Below, one piece after another: positions 7,013-14,695 of a stretch of DNA of 36,221 nt. Both the position numbers and the translations under genes were made by a program. Where the stretch lies: the NCBI GenBank assembly GCA_024226235.1, contig JAAELW010000436.1:1-36221 (forward strand), in the 5' to 3' direction. Origin of the DNA: a bacterium. Lineage in GTDB: Bacteria; Myxococcota_A; UBA9160; UBA6930. Under the pieces are notes generated by a model. It did not search any database and had not been told where the DNA came from. It saw only the letters and a list, made by a program, of their open reading frames with translations. The first letter of the stretch is position 1; every line of letters begins with the position of its first letter.

Positions 7013-7579
7013 TCACCAGGGCATCGCGGAAGGACCCGCGATCCACGGATGGGCCCAGAGCAGCACTCCGTACACGACCAGCGCTCCAACGACCGGTTTC
7101 AGATCTGCGGCGAGCGGCAGCTCCTCGGGCTTCTCCCATGCACCGTCCCGGCGGTTGATCAGCACGATCTGGAGCACCGCCCAGAGCCCGAGGCCGCCGA
7201 ACAGCACCAGCGAGCGCGATTCGCCATTGGCCAGCAGGTGCGCCACCGCCCAGGTCGCCACCCCGGTCAGCTGCGGGTGGCGAAGAATACGCTTCAGGTT
7301 CGTCGGCACGGCGGAGGCGAGAAAGAGCAGCAAACTGACGACCATCAGCCCGTTCGCGACCAGCCGCCCCCAGGCCGGCGGTGCCCAGAGCCAGGCCGGC
7401 GCGGTGTTTCGCCAACCGAAGATCATCAGTCCGATGGCGACGACGAGGGCCAGCGAGAAGAGTCCCTTGTAGGGCCCGTCCCCGCGCTGCTCGATGAAGC
7501 GCGCCCGGGCAGACGCGCCGAGGCTCGGAATCGTGTGAACACCCGCGAACAACAGAACGCCGAGAATCAACCAGATCAC
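7013..7579 (-). CDS. nnrU: NnrU family integral membrane protein
   Basis: A 188-residue, strongly hydrophobic protein with about six membrane segments. Family features are the start IWLILGVLLFAGVHTIPSL, the block GDGPYKGLFSLALVVAIGLMIFGW, and HPQLTGVATWAVAHLLANGE, whose His residues are conserved in NnrU and the plant carotene isomerase Z-ISO. NnrU was named for a role near nitrite/nitric-oxide reductases, and Z-ISO binds heme b. Here no denitrification genes are visible, so the function is open. ATG 7579 begins a normal N-terminal membrane helix. It is probably co-transcribed with the AGPS-like gene that starts 43 bases downstream. Confidence 0.88.
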   Translation of the reverse strand: MIWLILGVLLFAGVHTIPSLGASARARFIEQRGDGPYKGLFSLALVVAIGLMIFGWRNTAPAWLWAPPAWGRLVANGLMVVSLLLFLASAVPTNLKRILRHPQLTGVATWAVAHLLANGESRSLVLFGGLGLWAVLQIVLINRRDGAWEKPEELPLAADLKPVVGALVVYGVLLWAHPWIAGPSAMPW

Positions 7580-7600
7580 GATCTTGCCTTTCTCTTCAGG

Positions 7601-7675
7601 GGCTTCGGGACGGCACCAGGCTACCGGCTTGGAGACAGCACCAGGCTACCGGCTTCGGGACGGCCACAGGCTACC
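7601..7675. repeat. Three tandem 25-bp repeats
   Basis: Units 7601-7625, 7626-7650 and 7651-7675 each run GGCTT ... CAGGCTACC. Unit 1 and unit 3 differ at two neighbouring bases (GGCACCAGG against GGCCACAGG). Unit 2 differs from unit 1 at three or so positions (GGCTTGGAGACAGCACC). They fill most of the gap between nnrU and moaB. There are no spacers, so it is not a CRISPR. Possible roles are a minisatellite from replication slippage or a repeated protein-binding site upstream of nnrU (transcribed leftwards). Confidence 0.93.
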
Positions 7676-7695
7676 GCAGGATCGTCCCAGGCCAG

Positions 7696-8211
7696 CTAGT
7701 GCTTGCTGCCCTCGCCGACCAGATGGCCAAGCTCGGGGAGGATCAGTTTCTCGAGAGCGGTCCGGATTGCGCCGCGAGAGCCCGGAAGGGCAAAGATCAC
7801 GCGCTCTCCGATCAACCCGGCCGTTGCCCTGGAGAGCATCGCGGCTGCGCCGATTTCCTCGTAGGACAGCGCGCGGAAGAGTTCACCGAAGCCCGGGAGC
7901 GTGCGGTCGAAGAGCGGTGTGATCGCTTCGGGCGTGACATCGCGGGGTGCCACCCCCGTGCCACCGGTGAGGATCACGGCCTGTGCGTGAGGGAGCAGCT
8001 TCTCCACCGCAGAACGGATCTTCCCGGCTTCGTCGTGCACGATCTCGCGACCCACGACCCGATGACCCGCAGCTTCCAGCAACTCGACCACCAACGCGCC
8101 GCCCGTATCGTCCTCCAGGGTGCGGGTATCGCTGACCGTGACGACCCCTACTGCCAGATGCCTGGGCGCACTCTGGCGGTGACGATGGACGCTGGGGATT
8201 TCCTCACTCAT
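7696..8211 (-). CDS. moaB: Molybdopterin adenylyltransferase / MoaB-Mog family protein
   Basis: A 171-residue protein of the MoCF-binding fold. The signature [17 protein letters not shown] lies at 80-96, with an upstream GVVTVSDTR strand (22-30) and the closing LPGSRGAI block (142-149), all typical of MoaB/Mog. It should adenylylate molybdopterin before molybdate insertion, in the cytoplasm. Length matches MoaB (about 170) rather than the larger MoeA. ATG 8211 overlaps the stop of the moaDE fusion by 4 nt, so the two genes form an operon for molybdenum-cofactor assembly. moaA, moaC and moeA are not in the window. Confidence 0.93.
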   Translation of the reverse strand: MSEEIPSVHRHRQSAPRHLAVGVVTVSDTRTLEDDTGGALVVELLEAAGHRVVGREIVHDEAGKIRSAVEKLLPHAQAVILTGGTGVAPRDVTPEAITPLFDRTLPGFGELFRALSYEEIGAAAMLSRATAGLIGERVIFALPGSRGAIRTALEKLILPELGHLVGEGSKH

Positions 8212-8879
8212 GCGTGCTCTTCCACCCAATAGGCGCCATCCGTCGCGATCTCCTTCTTCCAGATCGGCACGCGTTCCTTCAACGTGTCGATGGTGAAACG
8301 ACAAGCCTCGAAGGCTTCGCCCCGATGCGGCGCGGCCGCTACGACGACCACCGCGATATCACCGATCTCGAGCTGCCCCGTGCGATGGTCCACGCTCACG
8401 CGGGTGCCCGGCCAACGCGCGCTCGCCTCCTCCGCGATCCGGTCGAGCTCTTGCTCCGCCATCTCGGGATACGCCTCGTACTCGAGGTGTCGGATGTCCT
8501 TGCCGCGAGAAGAGTCGCGCACGGTACCCACGAACGTGACGATGCCACCGGCGTCCGGCCCGGCTACCCGCTTGACGACGGCTCCCACGTCGAGGGGCGA
8601 GGCCAACAGCCGACAGCGCGCAGCGGGCTCGCCCTGCCCGCCCGCGACCGGGGGCAGAAACGCCACCTCGTCGCCCTCGGCCAGTGCCGGTGCGCCCTTC
8701 ACGAACTCCATGTTCACCGCCACCCGGAGGCGATCTCCCATCTCGTCCATGGCTGGGAATTCGCGGGCGAGCAGCGCGCTCAGCTCTCCCACTCCGGCCC
8801 CTTCGGGAAGCTCCACGACGCGCTCGCTCTCGCCGGCTGCTTCGCGGATCGATCCGAACAACTTCACTATGACCTGCAT
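8208..8879 (-). CDS. moaX: MoaD-MoaE fusion (molybdopterin synthase, MoaX-like)
   Basis: A 223-residue protein with both subunits of molybdopterin synthase in one chain. Residues 1-81 are a complete ubiquitin-like MoaD, from VIVKLFGSIREAAG to FLPPVAGG; the diglycine that must be a free, thiocarboxylated C terminus is Gly80-Gly81. After a short linker, residues 88-223 are MoaE: GGIVTFVGTVRD, HLEYEAYPEMAE, PHRGEAF with the His-Arg pair, and KERVPIWKKE with the catalytic lysines. For the enzyme to make MPT from cPMP the chain would have to be cut after Gly81, as described for mycobacterial MoaX. The gene is divergent from the NifU-domain gene, with 56 bases between starts. Confidence 0.92.
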   Translation of the reverse strand: MQVIVKLFGSIREAAGESERVVELPEGAGVGELSALLAREFPAMDEMGDRLRVAVNMEFVKGAPALAEGDEVAFLPPVAGGQGEPAARCRLLASPLDVGAVVKRVAGPDAGGIVTFVGTVRDSSRGKDIRHLEYEAYPEMAEQELDRIAEEASARWPGTRVSVDHRTGQLEIGDIAVVVVAAAPHRGEAFEACRFTIDTLKERVPIWKKEIATDGAYWVEEHA

Positions 8880-8935
8880 CCGGCCGACCTTAGCCCCGGT
8901 TCAGGCCCGCGGCTCCTTCGACCGATAAGCCGCGG

Positions 8936-9205
8936 ATGGCCGGAACATCCGCCGACACCCATCGCAAGCTCGAGAAGGCCCTCGATCAGATCCGTCCCGG
9001 CTTGCTGCGGGACGGCGGCAACGTGGAGCTTCTGGCAGTAGCCGCCGACGGCACCGTCCAGATCGAGCTCCAGGGCGCATGTGCCAGCTGCCCGGCCCAG
9101 AGTGCGACGGTGCGCTTCGCACTGGAGCCGGCCCTCCGCCTGGCGGTGCCGGAAGTCAGCTGTGTGGTCCCGGTCCCCGGCGATCCGACGCCACCGGGGC
9201 GCTGA
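8936..9205 (+). CDS. NifU C-terminal-domain (Nfu) iron-sulfur scaffold protein
   Basis: An 89-residue single-domain protein. DQIRPGLLRDGGNVELL (17-33) and GACASCPAQSATVR (47-60) are the conserved Nfu blocks; Cys49 and Cys52 form the CxxC that holds a transient 4Fe-4S cluster between two monomers. Such proteins pass clusters to apo-enzymes. In this setting MoaA, a radical SAM iron-sulfur enzyme of the same cofactor pathway, would be a natural client, but that is speculation. ATG 8936 gives a family-length protein. No isc or suf genes are nearby. The 93 bases after its stop hold only a weak CCCGC/GCGGG hairpin near 9253-9264 before the convergent bactofilin. Confidence 0.88.
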   Translation: MAGTSADTHRKLEKALDQIRPGLLRDGGNVELLAVAADGTVQIELQGACASCPAQSATVRFALEPALRLAVPEVSCVVPVPGDPTPPGR

Positions 9206-9298
9206 ACAGGCGCATCGGAACAGGACCTTCCGCAGCCGGAACGGAGCCGATTCCCGCCTGCGGGTCGTGCGGCTTGCGCTTCTGAACGGGCTCTCGGA

Positions 9299-9739
9299 CT
9301 AGCTCGAGGGAGAGTCCACCACCGGTCGGGGCGCGCTCTTTCCGTCCGCTTTCATCGTCAGCTGCCCATTGAAGCTCGCCCCGTCCTCGATCACCACCGT
9401 CGGTGATTCCAGGTTGCCTTCGACCTCGGCAGTCTTGTGCAGCACGATTTTGCGGGTTGCCACGACGTCGCCAATGACCTGACCACTGACGATCACGATC
9501 TGCGATTCGATGTTCGCATCGATCTCTCCCGTCTCGCCGACCACGAGCGTATTCTCGCTCTTGATCTGGCCGCGGAAGCTCCCGTCGATCCTGACCGTGT
9601 CCTTGAACGAGAGCTTGCCCTCGAATGCCGAGCCCTGATCGATGAAGGCCGTGAGGCCGGCCTCCGGCTTGCTCGACCCGGCGCGCGGCGCAGGTGCCTC
9701 AGAAATCCCGTCTTCATCTCGACCGCGTCCGAATCCCAT
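9299..9739 (-). CDS. Bactofilin family cytoskeletal protein
   Basis: A 146-residue protein. A disordered N terminus (1-33, rich in Gly, Ser, Pro, Ala) is followed by a right-handed beta-helix DUF583 domain at about 34-130, built of short repeated strands such as GKLSFKDTVRIDGSFRGQI, LVVGETGEIDANI and GNLESPTVVIEDGASFNG. A Pro/Ser tail follows. Bactofilins polymerise without nucleotide and scaffold cell-shape, polar or envelope machinery; they are widespread in Myxococcota. ATG 9739 has GGAGGGG eight bases upstream; longer frames back to 10048 overlap holB and are not credible. Its partner is not evident. The 216 bases up to holB hold no other gene. Confidence 0.92.
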   Translation of the reverse strand: MGFGRGRDEDGISEAPAPRAGSSKPEAGLTAFIDQGSAFEGKLSFKDTVRIDGSFRGQIKSENTLVVGETGEIDANIESQIVIVSGQVIGDVVATRKIVLHKTAEVEGNLESPTVVIEDGASFNGQLTMKADGKSAPRPVVDSPSS

Positions 9740-9955
9740 CTGTCTTTCCCCTCCGAAGCCCGATCCTTGGGCCCTTGAATGGCGGGATCGGCGACTCGGG
9801 GGAAAACTTGAGAAGCGCCCGCGGGGCCAGCCGACGGATTTTCGCACCCTCGAAAAACCTCCACGAAAACCAGCGCTTACGCGACCACCCTGCGGACCCG
9901 TGGCAGACGGCCAAGGCACTGACCTTCTCGCGCCGAGCGCTAGACTGGCCGCGCC

Positions 9956-10873
9956 ATGGGCGACGCTGAACCCTCGAAAGGCCACCATGTGGTCGATGCC
10001 GCGTTGCCCCCTGGGCTGCGGGAGAGCCTGATCACGGGCCGGATCCACTCGGCCTATCTGCTTACCGGCTCCGGCCCGACACCCCGGGACACTGCACTTT
10101 GCTTCGCGCGCGCGCTGGTCTGCCAGGCCGGTGCCAGCGAGGCACCCTGCGGAAGCTGCAGCTCATGCCGACGCTCCGAGCCCGGGGAGCCGATCGCCCT
10201 CGATGGCACCGGCAAGAAGGGTCCGCCCATGCGGCACGTAGGTGACCACCCCGATCTGCTCTGGATCGAGCGCGGAGCCTCGGACACCCGTGTGCGCATC
10301 GGGCAGGTGCGTGCGATCCAGGCCGCCATGCGCTTGCGCGGGAGCGAGGGCAGCCATCGCGCAGCCGTGATCGCGGATGCCGAATGGCTGAACCAGGAGG
10401 CGCAGAATGCGCTCCTGCGGCTGCTCGAAGAGCCACCGCCGCGCACCAGCTTGATCCTCGTCACCCAGAGCCCGGCGGGTCTACTCGCCACCGTGCGCTC
10501 CCGTTGCCAACGCATCGGCTTTCCCGCGATTACGGGCGACGCCCTGGAGGGCGAGGAAGCCGCGGACATCGTCGATCACCTGAACCGGATCGCCACCGCG
10601 AGCGTTCCCCAGCTACTCGACTGGGCCGAGAGCTTTCGCGGCCCCCGTGCGATCGCGGCTGCCGGAACGAACGAGTTGCTGGGCGTGGCGTCTGCGTGGC
10701 TGCACCGGGAGATCTGCGACGCCAGCCTGGCTGGACGAACCGATCTCGATGGCGCTCTGCGCGCGTTCGAAACCCTGCAGCGCTGCCGCAAGGGCCTCGC
10801 CCAGCGCAATGCCAACCCGCAGATGGTGGCCGAGCGGGCATTGCTGGCCCTCCGGGATGGTGCCCTGCAATGA
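9956..10873 (+). CDS. holB: DNA polymerase III delta-prime subunit
   Basis: A 305-residue clamp-loader subunit. The AAA+ N-terminal domain has a degenerate P-loop (LLTGSGPTPRDT, no GKT), normal for delta-prime, a zinc module with Cys56, Cys65, Cys68 and Cys71 (CGSCSSCRR), the block WLNQEAQNALLRLLEEPPPRTSLILVT at about 144-170, and the SRC motif at 182-184 (RSRCQRI) that acts as an arginine finger on the neighbouring ATPase. Together with delta and gamma/tau it would load the sliding clamp. It is the first gene of a tightly coupled run: its TGA overlaps the metG ATG by 4 nt. A tmk gene often precedes holB but is absent here. Confidence 0.9.
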   Translation: MGDAEPSKGHHVVDAALPPGLRESLITGRIHSAYLLTGSGPTPRDTALCFARALVCQAGASEAPCGSCSSCRRSEPGEPIALDGTGKKGPPMRHVGDHPDLLWIERGASDTRVRIGQVRAIQAAMRLRGSEGSHRAAVIADAEWLNQEAQNALLRLLEEPPPRTSLILVTQSPAGLLATVRSRCQRIGFPAITGDALEGEEAADIVDHLNRIATASVPQLLDWAESFRGPRAIAAAGTNELLGVASAWLHREICDASLAGRTDLDGALRAFETLQRCRKGLAQRNANPQMVAERALLALRDGALQ

Positions 10874-12426
10874 GTAGCTACACGATCACCACGCCCATCT
10901 ACTACGTGAACGCCGAGCCTCACATCGGCCATACGTATACGACCGTCGTGGCCGACGCGCTGGCCCGCTATCACCGCCTGGCCGGAGAGAAGACCTTCTT
11001 CTTGACCGGTACGGACGAGCACGGCGACAAGATCGCCGAGGCCGCTCGCGCCCAGGGCAGCGATCCGAAGGCCTTCGCGAGTCAGGTGTCCGGCATCTTC
11101 CGCTCGACCTGGGAGACGCTCGATATCTCCTTCGACCGGTTCATCCGCACGACGGATCCCGACCACATGCGCGCGGTCCAACACATCCTGCGCCTCGTCC
11201 ACGAGAAGGGCGATATCGAATTCCGCGAGTACCAGGGCCTCTACTGCATCGGCTGCGAACGTTTCCTCACCGAACGCGACATGCAGGACGGTCTGTGTCG
11301 GGATCACGAGCGCGCGCCCGAGCAGAGAACGGAATCGAACTACTTCTTCCGGATGAGCCGCTACTTCGACGCGCTGGGCGAACAACTCGAGCGCGAGCCC
11401 GATTGGATCCGACCGTCGCGCTATCGCAACGAAGTCCTCGCGATGCTGCGCGAAGGCAGCGGCCTGGAAGATCTCTGTATCTCCCGCCCGAAGAGCCGCC
11501 TCGATTGGGGGATCGAGCTTCCCTTCGATCGGGACTACGTCTGCTACGTGTGGTTCGACGCACTGATCAACTATCTGGCGGGGCTGGGCTACCCAGACGC
11601 ACCGGATTGGAAGGAGCGGTGGTCGGGCGTCGAACACCTGGTGGCCAAGGACATCCTGAAACCCCATGGCGTGTTCTGGCCGTGCATGTTGATGGCCGCG
11701 GACATCCCGCTGTATCGCCACCTGAACGTGCACGGCTACTGGAACCTGGACGACCGCAAGATCTCGAAGAGCCTCGGCAACATGGTCTCACCGCTGGCGA
11801 TGCGCGAGCGCTACGGCTTCGACGCATTCCGCTACTTCCTGCTGCGGGACATGTCCTTTGGCCTCGACTCGAGCTTCACGGAAGACGCGCTGGTCACTCG
11901 CATCAATGCAGACCTGGCCAACAACCTCGGCAACCTCGTGAGCCGCACGCTGAACATGACGGCGCGCTTCGCCGATGGCGTGGTACCCGAACCCGGACCC
12001 ATGACTGAGCTCGAACGCGAGGCCCAGGGGGCCGCAGTCGAAGCCGCCTCCCTGGTCGACCAGCGCATGCGGGCGATGGAGCTTCACCGCGCCGTCGAAG
12101 CAGTGACGCGCCTCGTCGACTCGGCCAACAAGTATCTCGACCGGCGGGCGCCGTGGAAAGCCGCGAAAGAAGAAGGACGCGAAGAGGAAGTGCGAACGAC
12201 CCTCTACACCTGCTGCCAGACCCTGCGCGCGATCGGACTGCTGCTGGCTCCAATCATTCCCGAAGCCGCTGCCGAAATCCTGAGACGCCTGGGCCAGGAC
12301 GGGCTACTGGCCACCGCACGTCTGCCAGCCGATGCGGCCACCTGGGATGCGCTGGCTCCGGGCACGCCCACGATCAAGGGCAATCCACTCTTCCCGCGCA
12401 TCGAACTCCCAGAGGCCGTGGAGTGA
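10870..12426 (+). CDS. metG: Methionyl-tRNA synthetase, short form
   Basis: A 518-residue class I synthetase that charges tRNA-Met. The HIGH motif is at 18-21 (EPHIGHTY), and KISKS at 297-301 is the accepted variant of KMSKS. A zinc knuckle of the short MetG type lies in the connective-peptide domain: Cys126, Cys129, Cys143, His146 (CIGC ... CRDH). A helical anticodon domain follows, with WKAAKEEGR near the C terminus. There is no C-terminal tRNA-binding (CsaA-like) domain, so it is the compact form found in many bacteria. ATG 10870 overlaps the holB stop; a longer in-frame extension back to 10384 is antisense-like noise inside holB. The stop overlaps the tatD GTG start. Confidence 0.96.
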   Translation: MSSYTITTPIYYVNAEPHIGHTYTTVVADALARYHRLAGEKTFFLTGTDEHGDKIAEAARAQGSDPKAFASQVSGIFRSTWETLDISFDRFIRTTDPDHMRAVQHILRLVHEKGDIEFREYQGLYCIGCERFLTERDMQDGLCRDHERAPEQRTESNYFFRMSRYFDALGEQLEREPDWIRPSRYRNEVLAMLREGSGLEDLCISRPKSRLDWGIELPFDRDYVCYVWFDALINYLAGLGYPDAPDWKERWSGVEHLVAKDILKPHGVFWPCMLMAADIPLYRHLNVHGYWNLDDRKISKSLGNMVSPLAMRERYGFDAFRYFLLRDMSFGLDSSFTEDALVTRINADLANNLGNLVSRTLNMTARFADGVVPEPGPMTELEREAQGAAVEAASLVDQRMRAMELHRAVEAVTRLVDSANKYLDRRAPWKAAKEEGREEEVRTTLYTCCQTLRAIGLLLAPIIPEAAAEILRRLGQDGLLATARLPADAATWDALAPGTPTIKGNPLFPRIELPEAVE

Positions 12427-13244
12427 GCGCGACCGGCCACGCTCCGGGTTGGTTGGATTCCCATTGTCACGTGACCGCCGATGCGTTCGCGGAAGATCGA
12501 GAAGACGTGATCGCGCGCGCCGAGAACGACGGCGTGTCGACGATGATCGCAATCGGTGCGGGCTACGGCATCGAGCACAACGGCCGGGCCGTGGAGCTGG
12601 CGGCTCGCGACCCGAGGGTCTTCGCGACGGTCGGCGTGCATCCCCACGACGCCGACCAGCTCGATGACCCGAGCCGCACGAAGCTTCGCGAGTGGCTCGG
12701 CGCACCCCGCGTCGTGGCCATGGGTGAGTGCGGCCTCGACTACTTCTACGAAAACTCACCGCGTGAGATCCAGCGCGAGGTCTTCGCCGAACAGGTGAGC
12801 CTGGCCCGCGAGCTCGATCTGCCGGTCTGCATCCACGCACGCGACAAGGCTTCGGATGCCTACGAGGAGCTTCTCGACATCTGGCGTGCTTGTGGGCATG
12901 GCGAGGTGGAAGGTGTGCTCCACTGCTACACCCACGATCTACCCTTCGCCCGCCGCGCACTGGACCAGAACCTCTGGATCTCGTTCTCGGGCATCCTCAC
13001 CTTCAAGCGCGACAGGGGGCTCCGCTCGGTCGCCGCCGAGCTTCCGCTCGAGCGATTGCTGGTCGAAACCGACGCCCCCTTGCTCGCGCCCGAAGGGCAT
13101 CGAGGCCAGCGGAACGAGCCCTGCCACGTTTCAACCGTCGGCGCCGCGTTGGCCACGGCCCAGCAGAAACCGATCGAAGAAATCGCGCTGCAGACGGCGC
13201 GGAATGCGCGCAGTCTCTTCCGGCTCCCGGAAAGCACTTCGTGA
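12423..13244 (+). CDS. tatD: TatD family metal-dependent deoxyribonuclease
   Basis: A 273-residue TIM-barrel hydrolase. Metal-binding motifs are in family order: HCH at 14-16 (LDSHCHVTADAF), GVHPHDAD, the Glu in MGECGLDYFY, PVCIHARDK, VLHCYTHD, and the Asp in LLVETDAPLLAP, which is the standard TatD signature. The final NARSLFRL also matches. It is likely a cytoplasmic 3'-5' nuclease active on DNA or damaged ends. GTG 12423 overlaps the metG stop as GTGA and matches the family N terminus. The common neighbour order holB-metG-tatD is seen in many bacteria and supports the call. Confidence 0.95.
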   Translation: MSATGHAPGWLDSHCHVTADAFAEDREDVIARAENDGVSTMIAIGAGYGIEHNGRAVELAARDPRVFATVGVHPHDADQLDDPSRTKLREWLGAPRVVAMGECGLDYFYENSPREIQREVFAEQVSLARELDLPVCIHARDKASDAYEELLDIWRACGHGEVEGVLHCYTHDLPFARRALDQNLWISFSGILTFKRDRGLRSVAAELPLERLLVETDAPLLAPEGHRGQRNEPCHVSTVGAALATAQQKPIEEIALQTARNARSLFRLPESTS

Positions 13245-14032
13245 CCGAGGCTGCGCCCATCCTCGAGCTCGCCCGCCGCCTCGCCCGGGAGGCCGGCGCG
13301 ATCCAGAAGCAGCGCTACGCGACCGAGCTCGAGATCGAGACCAAGAGCGCAGCCGTCGATCTGGTGACCGACGTCGACCGGGCCTGCGAAGCCCTGATCG
13401 TCGACGGAATCACGGCTGCAAGGCCCGGGGACGCGATCCTCGCCGAAGAAGGCAGCGGGATCGATCAGCCAGGAGCCCTGCTGCGCTGGATCATCGACCC
13501 CCTCGACGGGACCACCAACTACGCCCATGCCTATCCGCGTTTCTGCGTTTCGATCGGCATCTTCCGGAATGCCGAGCCCTGGATCGGCGTCGTCTACGAC
13601 CCGCTTCTCGACGAGCTCTACGAAGCCGTGCGTGGCGAGGGCGCACTTTGCAACGGTGAGCCTCTCCGTGTGTCGCCCGAAAGGGATCTGTCCCGCGGCC
13701 TGCTGGCCACCGGCTTCGCCTATGATCGCCGCAAGAGCGAACAGGACAACATCACCCAATTCGCTGCCTTTTTGAAGGCGGCCCGAGCCTTGCGACGTGA
13801 CGGAAGCGCTGCCCTCGACCTTTGTTATGTCGCCGCCGGACGCTTGGATGGCTACTGGGAATTCAAGCTGCAGCCCTGGGATGTCGCGGCGGGTTGCCTG
13901 ATCGTCGAAGAGGCGGGTGGGCGCACCAGCGACGCCGAAGGAGGCGCGAGCCATTGGAGCGGACGTGCCGTCGTGGCCAGCAACGGAGCGCTGCACGAAG
14001 CCATGCTCGACGTCCTGAGGAGAAACGCATGA
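13241..14032 (+). CDS. suhB: Inositol monophosphatase family protein (SuhB-like)
   Basis: A 263-residue protein of the magnesium-dependent, lithium-sensitive phosphatase fold. Metal and substrate residues are visible: the Glu in ILAEEGSG (69-70), IDPLDGTTNYAH at 85-96 with Asp86 and Asp89, the Asp-Gly-Ser-Ala block LRRDGSAALDL, and PWDVAAGCLIVEEAGG near the C terminus with the last Asp ligand. It should hydrolyse inositol 1-phosphate or a related sugar phosphate. Bacterial SuhB also acts in rRNA antitermination, but that cannot be read here. GTG 13241 overlaps the tatD stop (GTGA), and its own stop overlaps the next start (ATGA). Confidence 0.93.
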   Translation: MTEAAPILELARRLAREAGAIQKQRYATELEIETKSAAVDLVTDVDRACEALIVDGITAARPGDAILAEEGSGIDQPGALLRWIIDPLDGTTNYAHAYPRFCVSIGIFRNAEPWIGVVYDPLLDELYEAVRGEGALCNGEPLRVSPERDLSRGLLATGFAYDRRKSEQDNITQFAAFLKAARALRRDGSAALDLCYVAAGRLDGYWEFKLQPWDVAAGCLIVEEAGGRTSDAEGGASHWSGRAVVASNGALHEAMLDVLRRNA

Positions 14033-14670
14033 ACCGGATCCACTCCCTCGCCGCGACCCTGCTTCTCGCAGCTCTCAGCGCACCCGCCGCGGCCCAGCCC
14101 ATGCAGCAGGGCATGCCGGGAATGCCCTGCGTTCCGTGCGTACCTGTCCCGGAGGTTCCGGAGCAGGAACCCGAACCGACGATCAGCGAGCTGCGCATCT
14201 TCCTGGAACAGATCGGCCGCGTGTTGATCACCCGCCAGAACCCGCTCACACCGATCGCCCTCCAGGGCGGTGGTTCCGTCCAGGTCTCCGGGGTCGGCGC
14301 ATTCGAACCCGGCCTCGAGAGCCAGCGACTGCTGGGCTTGCGCATCGATCTGGACGCGCCCGACCTGGAACCCGAAGAACGCATCGCCTACCTGGACCTG
14401 CACGAAATCGAGGAACTGCTGCGAGGCATGGCCGGCCTCGGAATGGTCGTCGCAGAGCAAGGCCGGGGGCTGGAAACCGAGGCGCACATCATCACGCTCG
14501 AAGGGTTTGGTGTGGGCGTCCGGATCGATCAGGGCGTGATCCGCTACCAGGTCCGAGGCGGCGAGGCCGGGCGCATCCTCGGACACCTCTCTCCAGAGGG
14601 CTTCGCGAACCTGGAAGACCAGATCGAGACAGCCCGCGATCGCCTGTTCAACGCGGCCCCCGAGAGATAG
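14029..14670 (+). CDS. Exported protein of unknown function
   Basis: A 213-residue protein with a clear signal sequence (MNRIHSLAATLLLAALSAPAAAQ). After a likely cut near residue 22 there is a Met/Pro/Cys-rich stretch (GMPGMPCVPCVPVPEVPEQ) and then a globular domain of about 150 residues with mixed charge (LRIFLEQIGRVLITRQNP, DLEPEERIAYLDLHEIEELL). I do not recognise a family. It has no membrane segment beyond the signal and two cysteines near the N terminus that could form a disulfide or bind a metal. The GAGGAG ribosome site lies at the suhB 3' end, and ATG 14029 overlaps the suhB stop. It ends 25 bases from the convergent retropepsin gene. Confidence 0.75.
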   Translation: MNRIHSLAATLLLAALSAPAAAQPMQQGMPGMPCVPCVPVPEVPEQEPEPTISELRIFLEQIGRVLITRQNPLTPIALQGGGSVQVSGVGAFEPGLESQRLLGLRIDLDAPDLEPEERIAYLDLHEIEELLRGMAGLGMVVAEQGRGLETEAHIITLEGFGVGVRIDQGVIRYQVRGGEAGRILGHLSPEGFANLEDQIETARDRLFNAAPER

Positions 14671-14695
14671 CGGGAAGATCGCCCCGGCGTCCGGA

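Noticed and set aside
7601-7675. CRISPR array
   Set aside because: Units follow each other directly with no spacers, and there are no cas genes.
9253-9264. Terminator hairpin between the NifU-domain gene and the bactofilin
   Set aside because: CCCGC/GCGGG has a 2-base loop and no T-tract; too weak to list as a terminator.
9956-10140. HolB lacking the Walker A lysine as a defect
   Set aside because: Delta-prime subunits normally do not bind ATP, so a degenerate P-loop is expected.
10384-10869. In-frame extension upstream of metG
   Set aside because: It lies wholly inside holB in another frame and adds no MetRS-like sequence before the normal N terminus.
11758-11772. KISKS instead of KMSKS in MetG as an anomaly
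   Set aside because: This is a common, functional variant of the motif in class I synthetases.
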